DNA of 45,506 nt from Thioclava sp. SK-1 (GTDB taxonomy: Bacteria; Pseudomonadota; Alphaproteobacteria; Rhodobacterales; Rhodobacteraceae): assembly GCF_001705665.1 (NCBI RefSeq), contig NZ_MDHA01000080.1:1-45506 (forward strand), in the 5' to 3' direction. Below, in pieces: positions 1 to 9,345 of the stretch. How positions within the stretch are numbered: position 1 is the stretch's first letter; every line of letters starts with the position of its first letter. The translations under genes and the position numbers were made by a program. Under the pieces are notes generated by a model. The model had not been told where the DNA came from and did not search any database. It saw only the letters and a list, made by a program, of their open reading frames with translations.

Positions 1-1379
1 AGCTCCACCGCGCAGAGGACATCTTCTTCGTTGTGCTGGAGCACCAGTGACAGGATGTCGACCATCTCTCGGTCGCCACCTTCTTTACGCGAGCCATGTG
101 ATCCTGCAATTGACGGAAGGCATCGGGCATCTGCGTGAACGGCGCACCATTCCGAAGTGCGCCCGGTTTGCGTTGGAGCGAGGCCTTGTCCGCCATTGGT
201 CCGAGGACAATGGACGAGCGCGAGATAGTGGCGCCAGCCATAGATGACCTTGCCGGGTTTGCGATGAGAACGCTCAATGATCCGCGCATGCTCGCACACC
301 GTTTGCCCTTCAGCGACCACGACCAGCCGATCAGGGTAGACATGCAGGCTGATCCGGCGGTTCGCAAAGCTGGCGGGAACGCTGTAGCGATTGCGTTCGA
401 ACGTGATCAGGCATGTGGGTGACACACGCTTACTGTGTTCGATAAAGCCATCGAATGCCAGCGGAAGTGCCATTAGCGTGGGCTTCTCGGCCTCCCACAC
501 GTCAGCGATGGACCCCGGTAGAGCCTTGTGCGGTGTCTCCGTCCAAAGGGCGATACAGCGATCTTCAAGCCATTGGTTCAGCTCTGCCAGATCGGCGCAG
601 ACCGGCATGACCTGCCACATACGGTTGCGCGCATCCTGCACATTCTTCTCAACCTGACCCTTCCCCCAACCGGCCGCCGGATTGCAGAACTCGGGCTCAA
701 ACACATAGTGGCTGGCCATAGCTTTGAAGCGTGCATTGACGTCTCGCTGCTTGCCTTTGCCAACGCGGTCAACTGCCGTCTTCATATTGTCATAGATGCC
801 ACGTCCGGGGACGCCGCCAAAAACCCTGAACGCATGCCAATGAGCGTCGAACAGCATCTCATGCGTTTGCAACGGATAAGCGCGTACCAAGAACGCGCGG
901 CTGTGTGACAGTTTGACATGTGCGACCTGCAGTTTGACCCGCTCACCACCGATGTTTGCCCAGTCCTCGCTCCAGTCGAATTGGAACGCTTCGCCGGGTT
1001 GGAATACCAAAGGTACAAAGGTGCCGCGCCCCGTCGTCTGTTCCGCTCGATGCCGATCTTCACGCCATGCCCGGGCGAAAGCTGCCACGCGTTCATAGGA
1101 GCCGTCATATCCCAGCTTCACCAGATCAGCATGCATTTGCTTCACTGTCCGCCGCTCTTTGCGTGACTTCCGCGTCTGGATTAAAAGCCAAGCTGCCAGC
1201 CGATCCGCGTAGGGATCCAGCTTGCTTGGACGCTTGGGCGTCTTGAACTGCGGCTCAACCGCGCCTTCCCGCAGATACTTCTTGATAGTATTCCGAGACA
1301 AACCCGTCCGCCGGGCAATCTCGCGTATCGGCATTTTGTCACGCAATGCCCAGCGTCGAATGACACTCAAAAATCCCAT
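1..1379 (-). CDS. istA: IS21-family transposase IstA, C terminus beyond window
   Basis: This is the DDE-type transposase of an IS21-family element. About 459 residues are visible; the frame is open to the window edge, so the C terminus is missing. The N terminus has a helix-turn-helix ([19 protein letters not shown], about residues 18-36). The RNase-H-like core shows the acidic residues in [17 protein letters not shown] and [11 protein letters not shown]. The ATG at 1379 lies just inside the terminal repeats at 1435-1580, as expected for istA. One oddity: between about 213 and 80 the open frame does not look like IstA. The familiar C-terminal motif [13 protein letters not shown] is instead found in the neighbouring frame (about 175-137), and the normal frame returns with [10 protein letters not shown] at about 80. 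This looks like a compensated double frameshift, so activity is uncertain. The partner istB would lie outside the window. Confidence 0.9.
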   Translation of the reverse strand, partial: MGFLSVIRRWALRDKMPIREIARRTGLSRNTIKKYLREGAVEPQFKTPKRPSKLDPYADRLAAWLLIQTRKSRKERRTVKQMHADLVKLGYDGSYERVAAFARAWREDRHRAEQTTGRGTFVPLVFQPGEAFQFDWSEDWANIGGERVKLQVAHVKLSHSRAFLVRAYPLQTHEMLFDAHWHAFRVFGGVPGRGIYDNMKTAVDRVGKGKQRDVNARFKAMASHYVFEPEFCNPAAGWGKGQVEKNVQDARNRMWQVMPVCADLAELNQWLEDRCIALWTETPHKALPGSIADVWEAEKPTLMALPLAFDGFIEHSKRVSPTCLITFERNRYSVPASFANRRISLHVYPDRLVVVAEGQTVCEHARIIERSHRKPGKVIYGWRHYLALVHCPRTNGGQGLAPTQTGRTSEWCAVHADARCLPSIAGSHGSRKEGGDREMVDILSLVLQHNEEDVLCAVE

Positions 1380-1434
1380 GTCGATCACTCCAAATCACCC
1401 CAACCAAAACCGTCGGGGAAGTGTGTTCACATGG

Positions 1435-1580
1435 GTCAATTCTCAGTGACAATTTATGGGGCTACCGGGTCAGTTCTCAGTGACAATCAACAATCCTTAC
1501 TTCTGGGCCTCCGGCAAATAAGGCGCGGTTCAGTCAGAGATGCGTCGATAATACCGGCTCAATTCTCGGTGACGATCAAC
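1435..1580. repeat. IS21-type multiple terminal repeats
   Basis: Three related copies lie upstream of istA: GTCAATTCTCAGTGACA from 1435, GGTCAGTTCTCAGTGACAAT from 1468, and CTCAATTCTCGGTGACG from 1558. Multiple imperfect terminal repeats are characteristic of IS21-family ends, where they bind transposase. The outer end of the element is probably near 1578. I could not find a target-site duplication because the other end is outside the window. Confidence 0.75.
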
Positions 1581-1637
1581 CGCCACCTTTGAAGTTTCGG
1601 CTATTTATGTGGGGGCCTGTGATCGCCACTCGCGGCG

Positions 1638-2573
1638 CTATTGCAAGCGTGCAAGCTGCGTTGAAAACGGGTCAAGTGGCAGCACCACACTACCGCCGAC
1701 CTCGTCACAGTCTGGCATCTCAAGGCGCAGCTGTAATGGTGGTCCTTGCACCGCTGAATTGGCGCGGATGACATCCGCTGTCAGTCGCTGATCGCAGGTT
1801 TGCGCCGTGACATCCGCATCAAGCTCCAGCCGGACATCGGTCAATTCCACCGGGGCGGAATAAATCTGCGCATGTCCGTCTGCCGTTTGCAATATTGTCA
1901 TGAAGCCGCCTGATTGCGCCTGCGCCTCTTGCATGCTGGCTGCGCTCAAATGGCCTGCGGCTCCCCATGCGGCCCCGTGTTCAAACGCGTTCAATCGCAG
2001 CCCATCACGGCCTTGGCTGATAACACCCAGCCGGTTCCAGTTTTGCAACTGCGGCACTTGGATCGTACCAAGATAGGTCGCATCGGCCAAGATCAGGCTT
2101 GCGTCGATTTCGCGCGCCATCGCGGGCACCTGACCAATCCACAAACCCGAAGAATCCAACGCCACATCCAGGCGCAATCCTGCCACATCCACTTGCGCGG
2201 ATTGATCCGCATAGCACGGCGCAATCACCCCGATTGAGACCATCGCTTGCGCATCCGCGGTCAGGGTAAACAGCGGCGCGTCGCATCCTTCATCGCCCTG
2301 CATAAAGCCGCCGATCACTTCAGAATGGGTCAATGCGGGCACACCAATATCATTGGCTGCCACACGCTGCGGCAATACCGGAAAATCAGTGGCATAGGTT
2401 TGGAACACATCCGTTCCAGAACGAAAAACGGCAGACGTTTGGACGATATTCTGCACCTTCAGCGCATGTTGACGTGGCGCATTCGGGGCCTGAACTGTTT
2501 GCATGACATGCCCGGTGGTCGCCGCCAAAGCGAATGTCGCCCCGAGAAGCATCAATGTCCGCCAATTTCTCAT
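1638..2573 (-). CDS. Exported hypothetical protein, roseobacter-type
   Basis: A protein of about 311 residues with an N-terminal hydrophobic segment (LMLLGATFALAATTGHVM) that is a signal peptide or single anchor. The rest looks extracytoplasmic. It has paired cysteines (DEGCDAP, APCYADQ, TAQTCDQR, MPDCDEVGG) that could form disulfides, and recurrent beta-rich segments. I start it at 2573 because a GGAGG lies 6 nt upstream there; an in-frame ATG at 2612 has no comparable site. It resembles an uncharacterised family common in roseobacters that automatic pipelines sometimes call translocase; I see no translocase feature. It reads towards the IS21 end, and its stop lies about 60 nt from the IS repeats, so the gene appears intact. 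Confidence 0.75.
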   Translation of the reverse strand: MRNWRTLMLLGATFALAATTGHVMQTVQAPNAPRQHALKVQNIVQTSAVFRSGTDVFQTYATDFPVLPQRVAANDIGVPALTHSEVIGGFMQGDEGCDAPLFTLTADAQAMVSIGVIAPCYADQSAQVDVAGLRLDVALDSSGLWIGQVPAMAREIDASLILADATYLGTIQVPQLQNWNRLGVISQGRDGLRLNAFEHGAAWGAAGHLSAASMQEAQAQSGGFMTILQTADGHAQIYSAPVELTDVRLELDADVTAQTCDQRLTADVIRANSAVQGPPLQLRLEMPDCDEVGGSVVLPLDPFSTQLARLQ

Positions 2574-2717
2574 AGTTGCCTCCGGAATCATCTTCTTCGG
2601 AGTATTATCCATGCCAAAAGCGGCAAGCCGATGGCCTCGTCAGGGCATTGTTTACACATTCTTAACCAACTTCCCCGCATATTTGGGGGGTCGAAAGACA
2701 TCCTCCCCTAAATGCAG

Positions 2718-2750
2718 GGGCGGCGCATCGGATCTTTCCTTGCGCCGCCC
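2718..2750. other. Long GC-rich hairpin in intergenic region 2574-2917
   Basis: A perfect 10-bp stem (GGGCGGCGCA / TGCGCCGCCC) with a 13-nt loop. It is upstream of the exported hypothetical gene and downstream of the dehydrogenase gene. No T-run follows on either strand, so it is not a classic terminator. The remainder of the 2574-2917 gap contains only the terminator at 2831-2864 and no supportable gene. Confidence 0.4.
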
Positions 2751-2830
2751 TAATTTCGTCACGGTACAGCCTGAACGGCTTCACAGGTGTTTCCCCAAAG
2801 TTTACAACACCACAGATGCCCTGATTGGCC

Positions 2831-2864
2831 AAAAAAATACTGCCGGTTCGCAAACCGGCAGTAT
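2831..2864 (-). terminator. Rho-independent terminator of the polyamine operon
   Basis: A 12-bp perfect stem (2837-2848 with 2853-2864) closes a 4-nt loop. On the minus strand it is followed directly by a run of T residues (complement of 2831-2836). It lies about 55 nt after the stop of the dehydrogenase gene. Confidence 0.9.
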
Positions 2865-2917
2865 CATACTCATTCAACAGACCACCAAGACCCCTGACGG
2901 GGCAGCCCCCGTCTGCC

Positions 2918-4162
2918 TTAGGCGTTCCAGGCCTTGTCCTCACCACCCAGGCCACCAACCTGAACCCGTGTCGGCAGACCTATGCGGTCCAGCTCGGTGA
3001 AGAAGGGTTTAGGGTCCAATTCTTCGACATTTTTCATCGTCTTGGCATCCCATTCTCCGCTTGCGACAAGCAGCGCGGCCGCAACCGGAGGCACACCCGC
3101 AGTATAGGAAATACCCTGACTGCCAACCTCTTCATAGGCTTCCTTGTGATCGGCAACGTTATAGACGAACAGCTCAATATCCTTGCCGTCTTTGGTACCT
3201 TTCACCAAATCCCCGATGCAGGTCTTACCCGTATAATCGGGCGCCAAAGACGCCGGATCAGGCAAACATGCCTTAACCAGCTTCAACGGCACAACCTCTT
3301 GTCCCTCGGCCAAGGTGACGGGCTGCTCAGACAACAAACCGATATTTTTCAAAACGGTAAACACATTGATATAATGCTCACCAAAGCCCATCCAGAAGCG
3401 CACGTCGGCCTGCGGGTAGTTGGTTGCCAGCGAATGCACCTCGTCGTGACCCGATTGATAGGCCTGCGACGGACCAACAACCGGCAGATCCCAAGACTTG
3501 CCCGATGCGAACATCGACGTCTCTTTCCACTGCTGATCTTCCCAGTAATAAACTGTCCCGGTAAATTCGCGGAAATTGATCTCCGGGTCGAAATTCGTGG
3601 CGAAATACTTGCCATGCGAGCCGGCATTGATGTCAACGATATCGATGGATTTCACCTCGTCCATCTGGTCAATCGCAAACCGGGCAAACGCATTCACAAC
3701 GCCCGGATCAAACCCAGCGCCAAGGATCGCCGTGACCCCTTTTTGGGCGCATAGATCGCGCTTCTTCCACTCGTAATTGGCATACCACGGCGGCGCTTCG
3801 CAGATCTTATCAGGCTCTTCGTGGATCGCCGTGTCGATATAGGCCGCGCCTGTTTCGATACAGGCATCAAGCACATACATATTTACAAAAGCCGAACCAA
3901 CATTGATAACGATCTGCGCATTGGTCTTGCGGATCACTTCAACCACAGCGGCGGTGTCACGCGCATTGACCTCATGCGCGTCAAACGTTCCCTTGACCTT
4001 CATCGCGCCTTTATCGTGAACGCTGGCGATGATCGCATCACATTTCGACTTCGTGCGCGAGGCAATATGAAGATCGCCGAAACGATCGTTATTTTGGGCA
4101 CATTTATGCGCCACGACCTGCGCCACGCCACCGGCACCGATAATCAGCACGTTCTTCTTCAC
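2918..4162 (-). CDS. Carboxy(nor)spermidine dehydrogenase (saccharopine dehydrogenase family)
   Basis: A 414-residue NAD(P)-binding enzyme of the saccharopine dehydrogenase family. The N-terminal Rossmann motif is VLIIGAGGVAQVVAHKCAQ (residues 5-23). Its neighbour nspC, 49 nt upstream on the same strand, identifies the likely role: condensation of aspartate semialdehyde with a diamine to carboxyspermidine or carboxynorspermidine, which NspC then decarboxylates. The start is a GTG at 4162 preceded by AAGGAG at a 9-nt spacing. A strong terminator follows at 2831-2864. The family is also annotated as lysine-forming saccharopine dehydrogenase (LYS1), but bacteria with a DAP pathway (dapC and dapF are both in this window) do not need that reaction. 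Whether putrescine or diaminopropane is the natural substrate cannot be read from sequence. Confidence 0.9.
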   Translation of the reverse strand: MKKNVLIIGAGGVAQVVAHKCAQNNDRFGDLHIASRTKSKCDAIIASVHDKGAMKVKGTFDAHEVNARDTAAVVEVIRKTNAQIVINVGSAFVNMYVLDACIETGAAYIDTAIHEEPDKICEAPPWYANYEWKKRDLCAQKGVTAILGAGFDPGVVNAFARFAIDQMDEVKSIDIVDINAGSHGKYFATNFDPEINFREFTGTVYYWEDQQWKETSMFASGKSWDLPVVGPSQAYQSGHDEVHSLATNYPQADVRFWMGFGEHYINVFTVLKNIGLLSEQPVTLAEGQEVVPLKLVKACLPDPASLAPDYTGKTCIGDLVKGTKDGKDIELFVYNVADHKEAYEEVGSQGISYTAGVPPVAAALLVASGEWDAKTMKNVEELDPKPFFTELDRIGLPTRVQVGGLGGEDKAWNA

Positions 4163-4211
4163 TTCGGCTGTCTCCTTGTTGTTTGCGACAGGGGAAGGGG
4201 GCTTTTAACCC

Positions 4212-5303
4212 TCAGGACAATGAGGATGCGTAATCCTCATAGGTGAATTCGCGGACCGGCGTAATCGTGCCATCCAACTCGCGGATTGCAATTGCGGGCA
4301 TGGCCACGCCATTGAACCAGTTTTTCTTAACCATCGTATAGCCGGCGGCATCCGCAATACTGACACGGTCGCCAATCGCCAAAGGCGACGCAAAACCTGC
4401 ATCGCCGAAAATATCCCCCGCCAGACAGGTTTTACCGGCGATTTCATATTCATATGGACCGTTTTTGGGCAATTTCGCGGTTTCGCGGTAGATCAAAAGA
4501 TCCAACATATGCGCCTCGGTCGAGCTGTCGACGATAGCGATTTTCTTACCGTTATCCAAAATATCCAGCACCGAAACCTCAAGGCTGGCAGCCTGTGTAA
4601 TCGACGCCTCCCCCGGTTCCAGATAGACTTGGACACCAAGCTTTTGAGAAAATGCTTTCAGCCGCGCGGCGAGTTTCTCCAGCGGGTATCCCTCACCGGT
4701 GAAATGGATCCCACCACCCAGGCTGACCCATTCCAATTGCTGCAAGATCGCGCCAAAATCCGTCTCGATCCGGGTCAGCTGCGTGTCAAACAGATCGAAA
4801 TCGCTGTTTTCACAATTGTAGTGGATCATCACGCCGGAAATCATCGGTAGCGCCTGTTCCAGCCGCGCCAGATCCCATTCACCCAAACGCGAAAACGGCC
4901 GCGCCGGATCGGCCAGATCAAAGCCAGAGGTGGAAAACCGTGGATTCAACCGAAGCCCGCGTTCGATATGCGCGGATTTTTCGGCAAAACGTTCCAGCTG
5001 ACTAAGCGAATTAAAGATGATCTTATCCGCATGGGTGATCGCCTCGTCGATCTCATGATCGGCCCAGGCAACGGAATACCCATGTGTTTCGCGGCCAAAT
5101 TTTTCGGCCCCCAAGCGCAATTCAAACAGTGACGATGATGTCGTCCCGTCCATGTAATCGCGCATCGTGTCAAAAACCGACCAGGTCGCAAAACATTTCA
5201 AAGCCAACAGCGCCTTGGCGCCGGACAGCTCGCGCAATGTTGCGACTTTTTCCATATTCTGGATCAGGCGGGCCCTGTCGAGCAGGTAAAAAGGCGTCTG
5301 CAT
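4212..5303 (-). CDS. nspC: Carboxynorspermidine/carboxyspermidine decarboxylase
   Basis: A PLP-dependent alanine-racemase-fold decarboxylase of about 363 residues that removes CO2 from carboxy(nor)spermidine in the alternative spermidine route. Visible features are the PLP lysine region near the N terminus (ALLALKCFATWSVF), the GTTSSSLFELRLG segment, the GGGIHFTGEGYP motif with a histidine, EPGEA, and the C-terminal cofactor region AGKTCLAGDIFG. I prefer the ATG at 5303 (MQTPFYLLDRARL), which matches the usual family start and has GGGGGA upstream; an in-frame ATG at 5336 would add 11 residues. It forms a two-gene operon with the dehydrogenase downstream. Confidence 0.93.
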   Translation of the reverse strand: MQTPFYLLDRARLIQNMEKVATLRELSGAKALLALKCFATWSVFDTMRDYMDGTTSSSLFELRLGAEKFGRETHGYSVAWADHEIDEAITHADKIIFNSLSQLERFAEKSAHIERGLRLNPRFSTSGFDLADPARPFSRLGEWDLARLEQALPMISGVMIHYNCENSDFDLFDTQLTRIETDFGAILQQLEWVSLGGGIHFTGEGYPLEKLAARLKAFSQKLGVQVYLEPGEASITQAASLEVSVLDILDNGKKIAIVDSSTEAHMLDLLIYRETAKLPKNGPYEYEIAGKTCLAGDIFGDAGFASPLAIGDRVSIADAAGYTMVKKNWFNGVAMPAIAIRELDGTITPVREFTYEDYASSLS

Positions 5304-5397
5304 TGGCGTCCCCCGGTTCAGCGTGTATTGCGCCATATAGGCAAGTGCCTTGTCAGGGGCAAGCGACAGCTCTGTGACACTTGCCCAAAAAAGCGGC

Positions 5398-6126
5398 TTA
5401 CTCTACCTTCAGCCGCCCCGGGGCCACTGTCAACGTATAGCCCTTGCGGGCGATGTTGCGCACCAACAGCTCTGCGACCAATTGATTGCCCAGCGCGTCG
5501 CGCAATCGTTTGATCCGCGTCGCCCCCGCAGATTCGTCACAATCCACCTCGGGCTTGCCCGAAATAACCGATTCGATCTGGCTGCCAGACAGGATTTCAT
5601 CATCCAATCGCGCCTCGGCCAGAACGGCCAGTGTTTCGATTGCGGCAGGGGTTAGGGTAAAGCTCATATCATTCAACATGACGGCATTTTGCGCACGCAA
5701 GATGCGCAAAAATTGCACCTCGATCCCCTGCTTTTGGATCTCGCTCATACGGCGATTCAGCACCACGATCAGCATCAGCAGCACCAGCGCCGCGATCAAC
5801 AGCGCGCTGGCAAAGATCAGCAGAATGAAAATGATCACCCGGTAGCTTTGCAACACTTCGGAAAATGCAGTGCCCGATTGTGCCAAAACCTCCAACAGCC
5901 GCAATTCCGTGGGCGCAGTCAGCGCGTCATTGGCAACAAAGATCCGCTCTACCCGTGCGTTGAACACATCGGCATCGGGCAATGACAAAAACAGAAAGCC
6001 TGCCGCCAGTGCCAAAATCACGGCGATCGCCACCACCCCCCAGACCACCGCCCGCTGGCCTGCCCGTAAGCTATCAGTAACGGAGGTAATAGGGCCCGGC
6101 ACTGGCTTTCCTTTCTGCAAGACCAT
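5398..6126 (-). CDS. Membrane protein with two TM segments and a C-terminal winged-helix-like region
   Basis: A protein of about 242 residues. Two hydrophobic segments (VVWGVVAIAVILALAAGFLF and IIFILLIFASALLIAALVLL) flank a periplasmic loop of about 55 residues. The cytoplasmic C terminus (ATRIKRLRDALGNQLVAELL, then IARKGYTLTV) resembles the recognition helix and wing of response-regulator-type DNA-binding domains, suggesting a membrane-bound regulator. This is inference from fold-like pattern only. The start is uncertain: ATG 6126 overlaps the upstream gene by 53 nt, while GTG 6102 has a good AAGGAAAG site and a 29-nt overlap. The next gene is upstream on the same strand, so co-transcription is likely. 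Confidence 0.7.
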   Translation of the reverse strand: MVLQKGKPVPGPITSVTDSLRAGQRAVVWGVVAIAVILALAAGFLFLSLPDADVFNARVERIFVANDALTAPTELRLLEVLAQSGTAFSEVLQSYRVIIFILLIFASALLIAALVLLMLIVVLNRRMSEIQKQGIEVQFLRILRAQNAVMLNDMSFTLTPAAIETLAVLAEARLDDEILSGSQIESVISGKPEVDCDESAGATRIKRLRDALGNQLVAELLVRNIARKGYTLTVAPGRLKVE

Positions 6127-6358
6127 CTTCGCCAAATGTGGACAAGATTGTCAAAAGATGCCAGCCCGCCGCCTGTAAGCGCGGCGTCAATACGCGGGCC
6201 GCTGCTGGTTTTGTACAGGCCTCATCAGGGAGCTGCGCCACCCCATAATGCAGCCGCAAGGGATTGTCCTGCTTTGCCTTATAATCGGCATAGCAAGCAG
6301 CCTGCGCCGGGGCAGACAAGGCCATGACAGCCGCAAGAAGGATCAAAAGATGTTTCAT
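6074..6358 (-). CDS. Small exported conserved hypothetical protein
   Basis: 94 residues with a clear signal peptide (MKHLLILLAAVMALSAPAQA, predicted cut after AQA) and a mature part with two cysteines (AACYADY, DEACTKP). It ends in the characteristic RKASAGPYYLRY. I recognise the pattern as a small periplasmic protein conserved in roseobacters; no function is known to me. It overlaps the start of the following membrane-regulator gene, which argues for co-expression. Confidence 0.75.
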   Translation of the reverse strand: MKHLLILLAAVMALSAPAQAACYADYKAKQDNPLRLHYGVAQLPDEACTKPAAARVLTPRLQAAGWHLLTILSTFGEDGLAERKASAGPYYLRY

Positions 6359-6527
6359 GCGCCCAACCCTGCGCTTTTGCCAATTGTCATTCAATAGCAA
6401 AGGCTTTGCACGGGTTGTCATCAGATAACAAGGCGCTGTGATTGCCTGTCTTGGCAAGAACGCACGACGGTGGGCGTATCGAAACTGCGGCGCCATGCAA
6501 CTGGCCCGCCTGACAGGAGATCCTGCT

Positions 6528-7070
6528 ATGATCCGCCTTAAACAACTGACCACCGCTGTGACCTGTATCGCACTGGCCTGCGCCGCAGCCAGTCCCGCAG
6601 CGGCCCTTAGCGCGAAAGAAAAGCAAGCCTTGGGTGTTTTGCTGGGCATAGGTGCCGTGGCTGTGCTGGTCGACAAGATGGACGACGACAAAGACAAGAA
6701 ACGTGTCCGCGCCCATGCCCAGTCCCAGCGCGGCCCAAGCCCCGCCGAAATCCGCCGCCAACAGGCCCTGCAAGATGCCGCCGCCCAGCGCGATGCACGC
6801 CGCCGCGCAGAAGCACAGGCCCGCCGCGATGCCGAACGCCGGCATACGACGCGCTTTGATCGTCGTGACCCTGTTCCTGCCGCCTGTCTTCGTAACGTGC
6901 AGGCACGCCACGGCACCACCACTGTCGTCGGCAAACGCTGCGCTGATCGTCGCACAGACACCCGCCTGCCCCAAGCCTGTGCCTTTGATATTCGTGACCA
7001 GGGCCGCACTCGCGCAGTTTACGGCACTGGTTGTCTGCAAGATCGCGGGATCCGCATCAGTCGCCGCTAA
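6528..7070 (+). CDS. Exported basic hypothetical protein with Arg/Ala-rich helical linker
   Basis: 180 residues starting at ATG 6528, with AGGAG 8 nt upstream. A signal peptide (about residues 1-27) is followed by a short hydrophobic stretch (LGVLLGIGAVAVLV). Next comes a strongly charged, probably helical linker rich in Arg, Ala and Gln (about residues 70-105). The C-terminal domain has four cysteines (PAACLRN, GKRCADR, PQACAF, GTGCLQD) that look disulfide-bonded. No enzymatic motif is visible. It is probably an envelope protein and has its own terminator at 7117-7145. Similar signal-plus-linker-plus-Cys proteins occur in roseobacters as hypothetical genes. Confidence 0.75.
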   Translation: MIRLKQLTTAVTCIALACAAASPAAALSAKEKQALGVLLGIGAVAVLVDKMDDDKDKKRVRAHAQSQRGPSPAEIRRQQALQDAAAQRDARRRAEAQARRDAERRHTTRFDRRDPVPAACLRNVQARHGTTTVVGKRCADRRTDTRLPQACAFDIRDQGRTRAVYGTGCLQDRGIRISRR

Positions 7071-7116
7071 GCCCTGCGGCCCGGTCTTTTGATGCACTCC
7101 ACCGTGGCCAAGGACG

Positions 7117-7145
7117 AAAGGCAGGGCCAATGTGCCCTGCCTTTT
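7117..7145 (+). terminator. Intrinsic terminator after the 6528-7070 gene
   Basis: An 11-bp perfect stem (7117-7127 with 7134-7144) with a 6-nt loop and a short T-run at the 3' side. It sits 47 nt after the stop and before rnhB, so rnhB probably has its own promoter. Confidence 0.75.
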
Positions 7146-7216
7146 GCGATGCCCCCTGCCCCGAAAGATGGGCGCGGATGGCTTGACCTGCCCGCCGCGC
7201 CACGGCAGGGAAAGAC

Positions 7217-7846
7217 ATGAGCAAAACCGTCCCAGATTTCAGTTTCGAACAGGCCGCAATTTTGCGCGGCTTTCATCATATTGCAGGCGTAGATGAAGTC
7301 GGCCGTGGCCCCTTATGTGGCCCCGTCACCGCTGCTGCCGTGATCTTGCACCCCGATCACCTGCCAGACGGGCTGAACGATTCGAAAAAGCTCAGCGCGA
7401 AACGCCGGGCGGCATTGGTCGATCAGATCAAAGACCACGCGATATGGTGCATTGCCGAAGCCAGCGTGGAAGAGATCGACACACTTAATATCTATCACGC
7501 GTCGCACCTGGCAATGGTACGGGCGGTGGCCGGCCTGTCGACGCAACCCGACCATATATTGGTCGATGGCAACCGTATTCCGGCTGCTTTGACCCAATCG
7601 GCAGAGGCCATCGTAAAAGGTGACGCAAGGTCAGCGTCGATTGCAGCCGCTTCAATCCTCGCGAAAGAGGCGCGCGATGCCTTGATGGTGGATTTGGCGC
7701 AACAGTATCCTGGCTATGGCTGGGAGCAAAACGCCGGTTACCCTACGGCCGCCCATCTAAAAGCGTTGCAAAAAAACGGCGTCACCCCTGTTCATAGACG
7801 TTCGTTCAAGCCAGTCCACAATATATTGTGCAAGCCCAAAATCTAA
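7217..7846 (+). CDS. rnhB: Ribonuclease HII
   Basis: A 209-residue RNase HII, which cleaves RNA in RNA-DNA hybrids and removes single ribonucleotides misincorporated in DNA. The catalytic DE pair is in [14 protein letters not shown] (about residues 24-37). The third and fourth acidic positions are in ILVDGNRIP and near the KEARD region. The conserved [11 protein letters not shown] and the [15 protein letters not shown] motifs are present. Length matches the family. It is followed 167 nt later by ccrM on the same strand; both act in DNA maintenance but there is no sign of tight coupling. Confidence 0.96.
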   Translation: MSKTVPDFSFEQAAILRGFHHIAGVDEVGRGPLCGPVTAAAVILHPDHLPDGLNDSKKLSAKRRAALVDQIKDHAIWCIAEASVEEIDTLNIYHASHLAMVRAVAGLSTQPDHILVDGNRIPAALTQSAEAIVKGDARSASIAAASILAKEARDALMVDLAQQYPGYGWEQNAGYPTAAHLKALQKNGVTPVHRRSFKPVHNILCKPKI

Positions 7847-7899
7847 GCCGCTGATTTAATAAAGAAATTGACCCTCTGAACGCAAAGCCGCATCATTAG

Positions 7900-9129
<1,230 letters not shown>

Positions 9130-9225
9130 TCCATTCTTACAGTCACACGGATAACCCCGCGCGCGGCTTGCTGTGGGGTATGTGACCGCCAGTGCCCGAG
9201 GGTCCGCCTCGTGGGCACGAACTTG

Positions 9226-9254
9226 CCCCGCCATTTTTATGGCGGGGTCTTTTT
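9226..9254 (+). terminator. Intrinsic terminator of ccrM
   Basis: A 9-bp stem CCCCGCCAT/ATGGCGGGG (9226-9234 with 9239-9247) with a 4-nt loop, followed by TCTTTTT. A second imperfect hairpin (GTGCCCGAGG...CCTCGTGGGCAC) lies just upstream at about 9192-9218. Confidence 0.9.
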
Positions 9255-9286
9255 GGTTTTGAACCGCGCGCACAGATCACAGCATC

Positions 9287-9320
9287 AAAAAAGCGGCCAC
9301 GCATAGGCGCAGCCGCTTTT
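9287..9320 (-). terminator. Intrinsic terminator of maeB
   Basis: A 9-bp stem AAAAGCGGC/GCCGCTTTT (9289-9297 with 9312-9320) reading into a T-run on the minus strand, about 25 nt after the maeB stop. With the ccrM terminator it separates two convergent genes. Confidence 0.85.
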
Positions 9321-9345
9321 GAAGGATTTCAGGACCAAGTGGCGA

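Noticed and set aside
2825-3754. 309-codon plus-strand frame opposite the carboxynorspermidine dehydrogenase gene
   Set aside because: The minus strand has a recognisable 414-residue enzyme with Rossmann motif; the plus frame has no family and begins in the terminator hairpin.
6074-7009. 311-codon minus-strand frame over 6074-7009
   Set aside because: Only its last 94 codons (from ATG 6358, with a signal peptide) are supported; the upstream part is antisense to the exported gene at 6528-7070.
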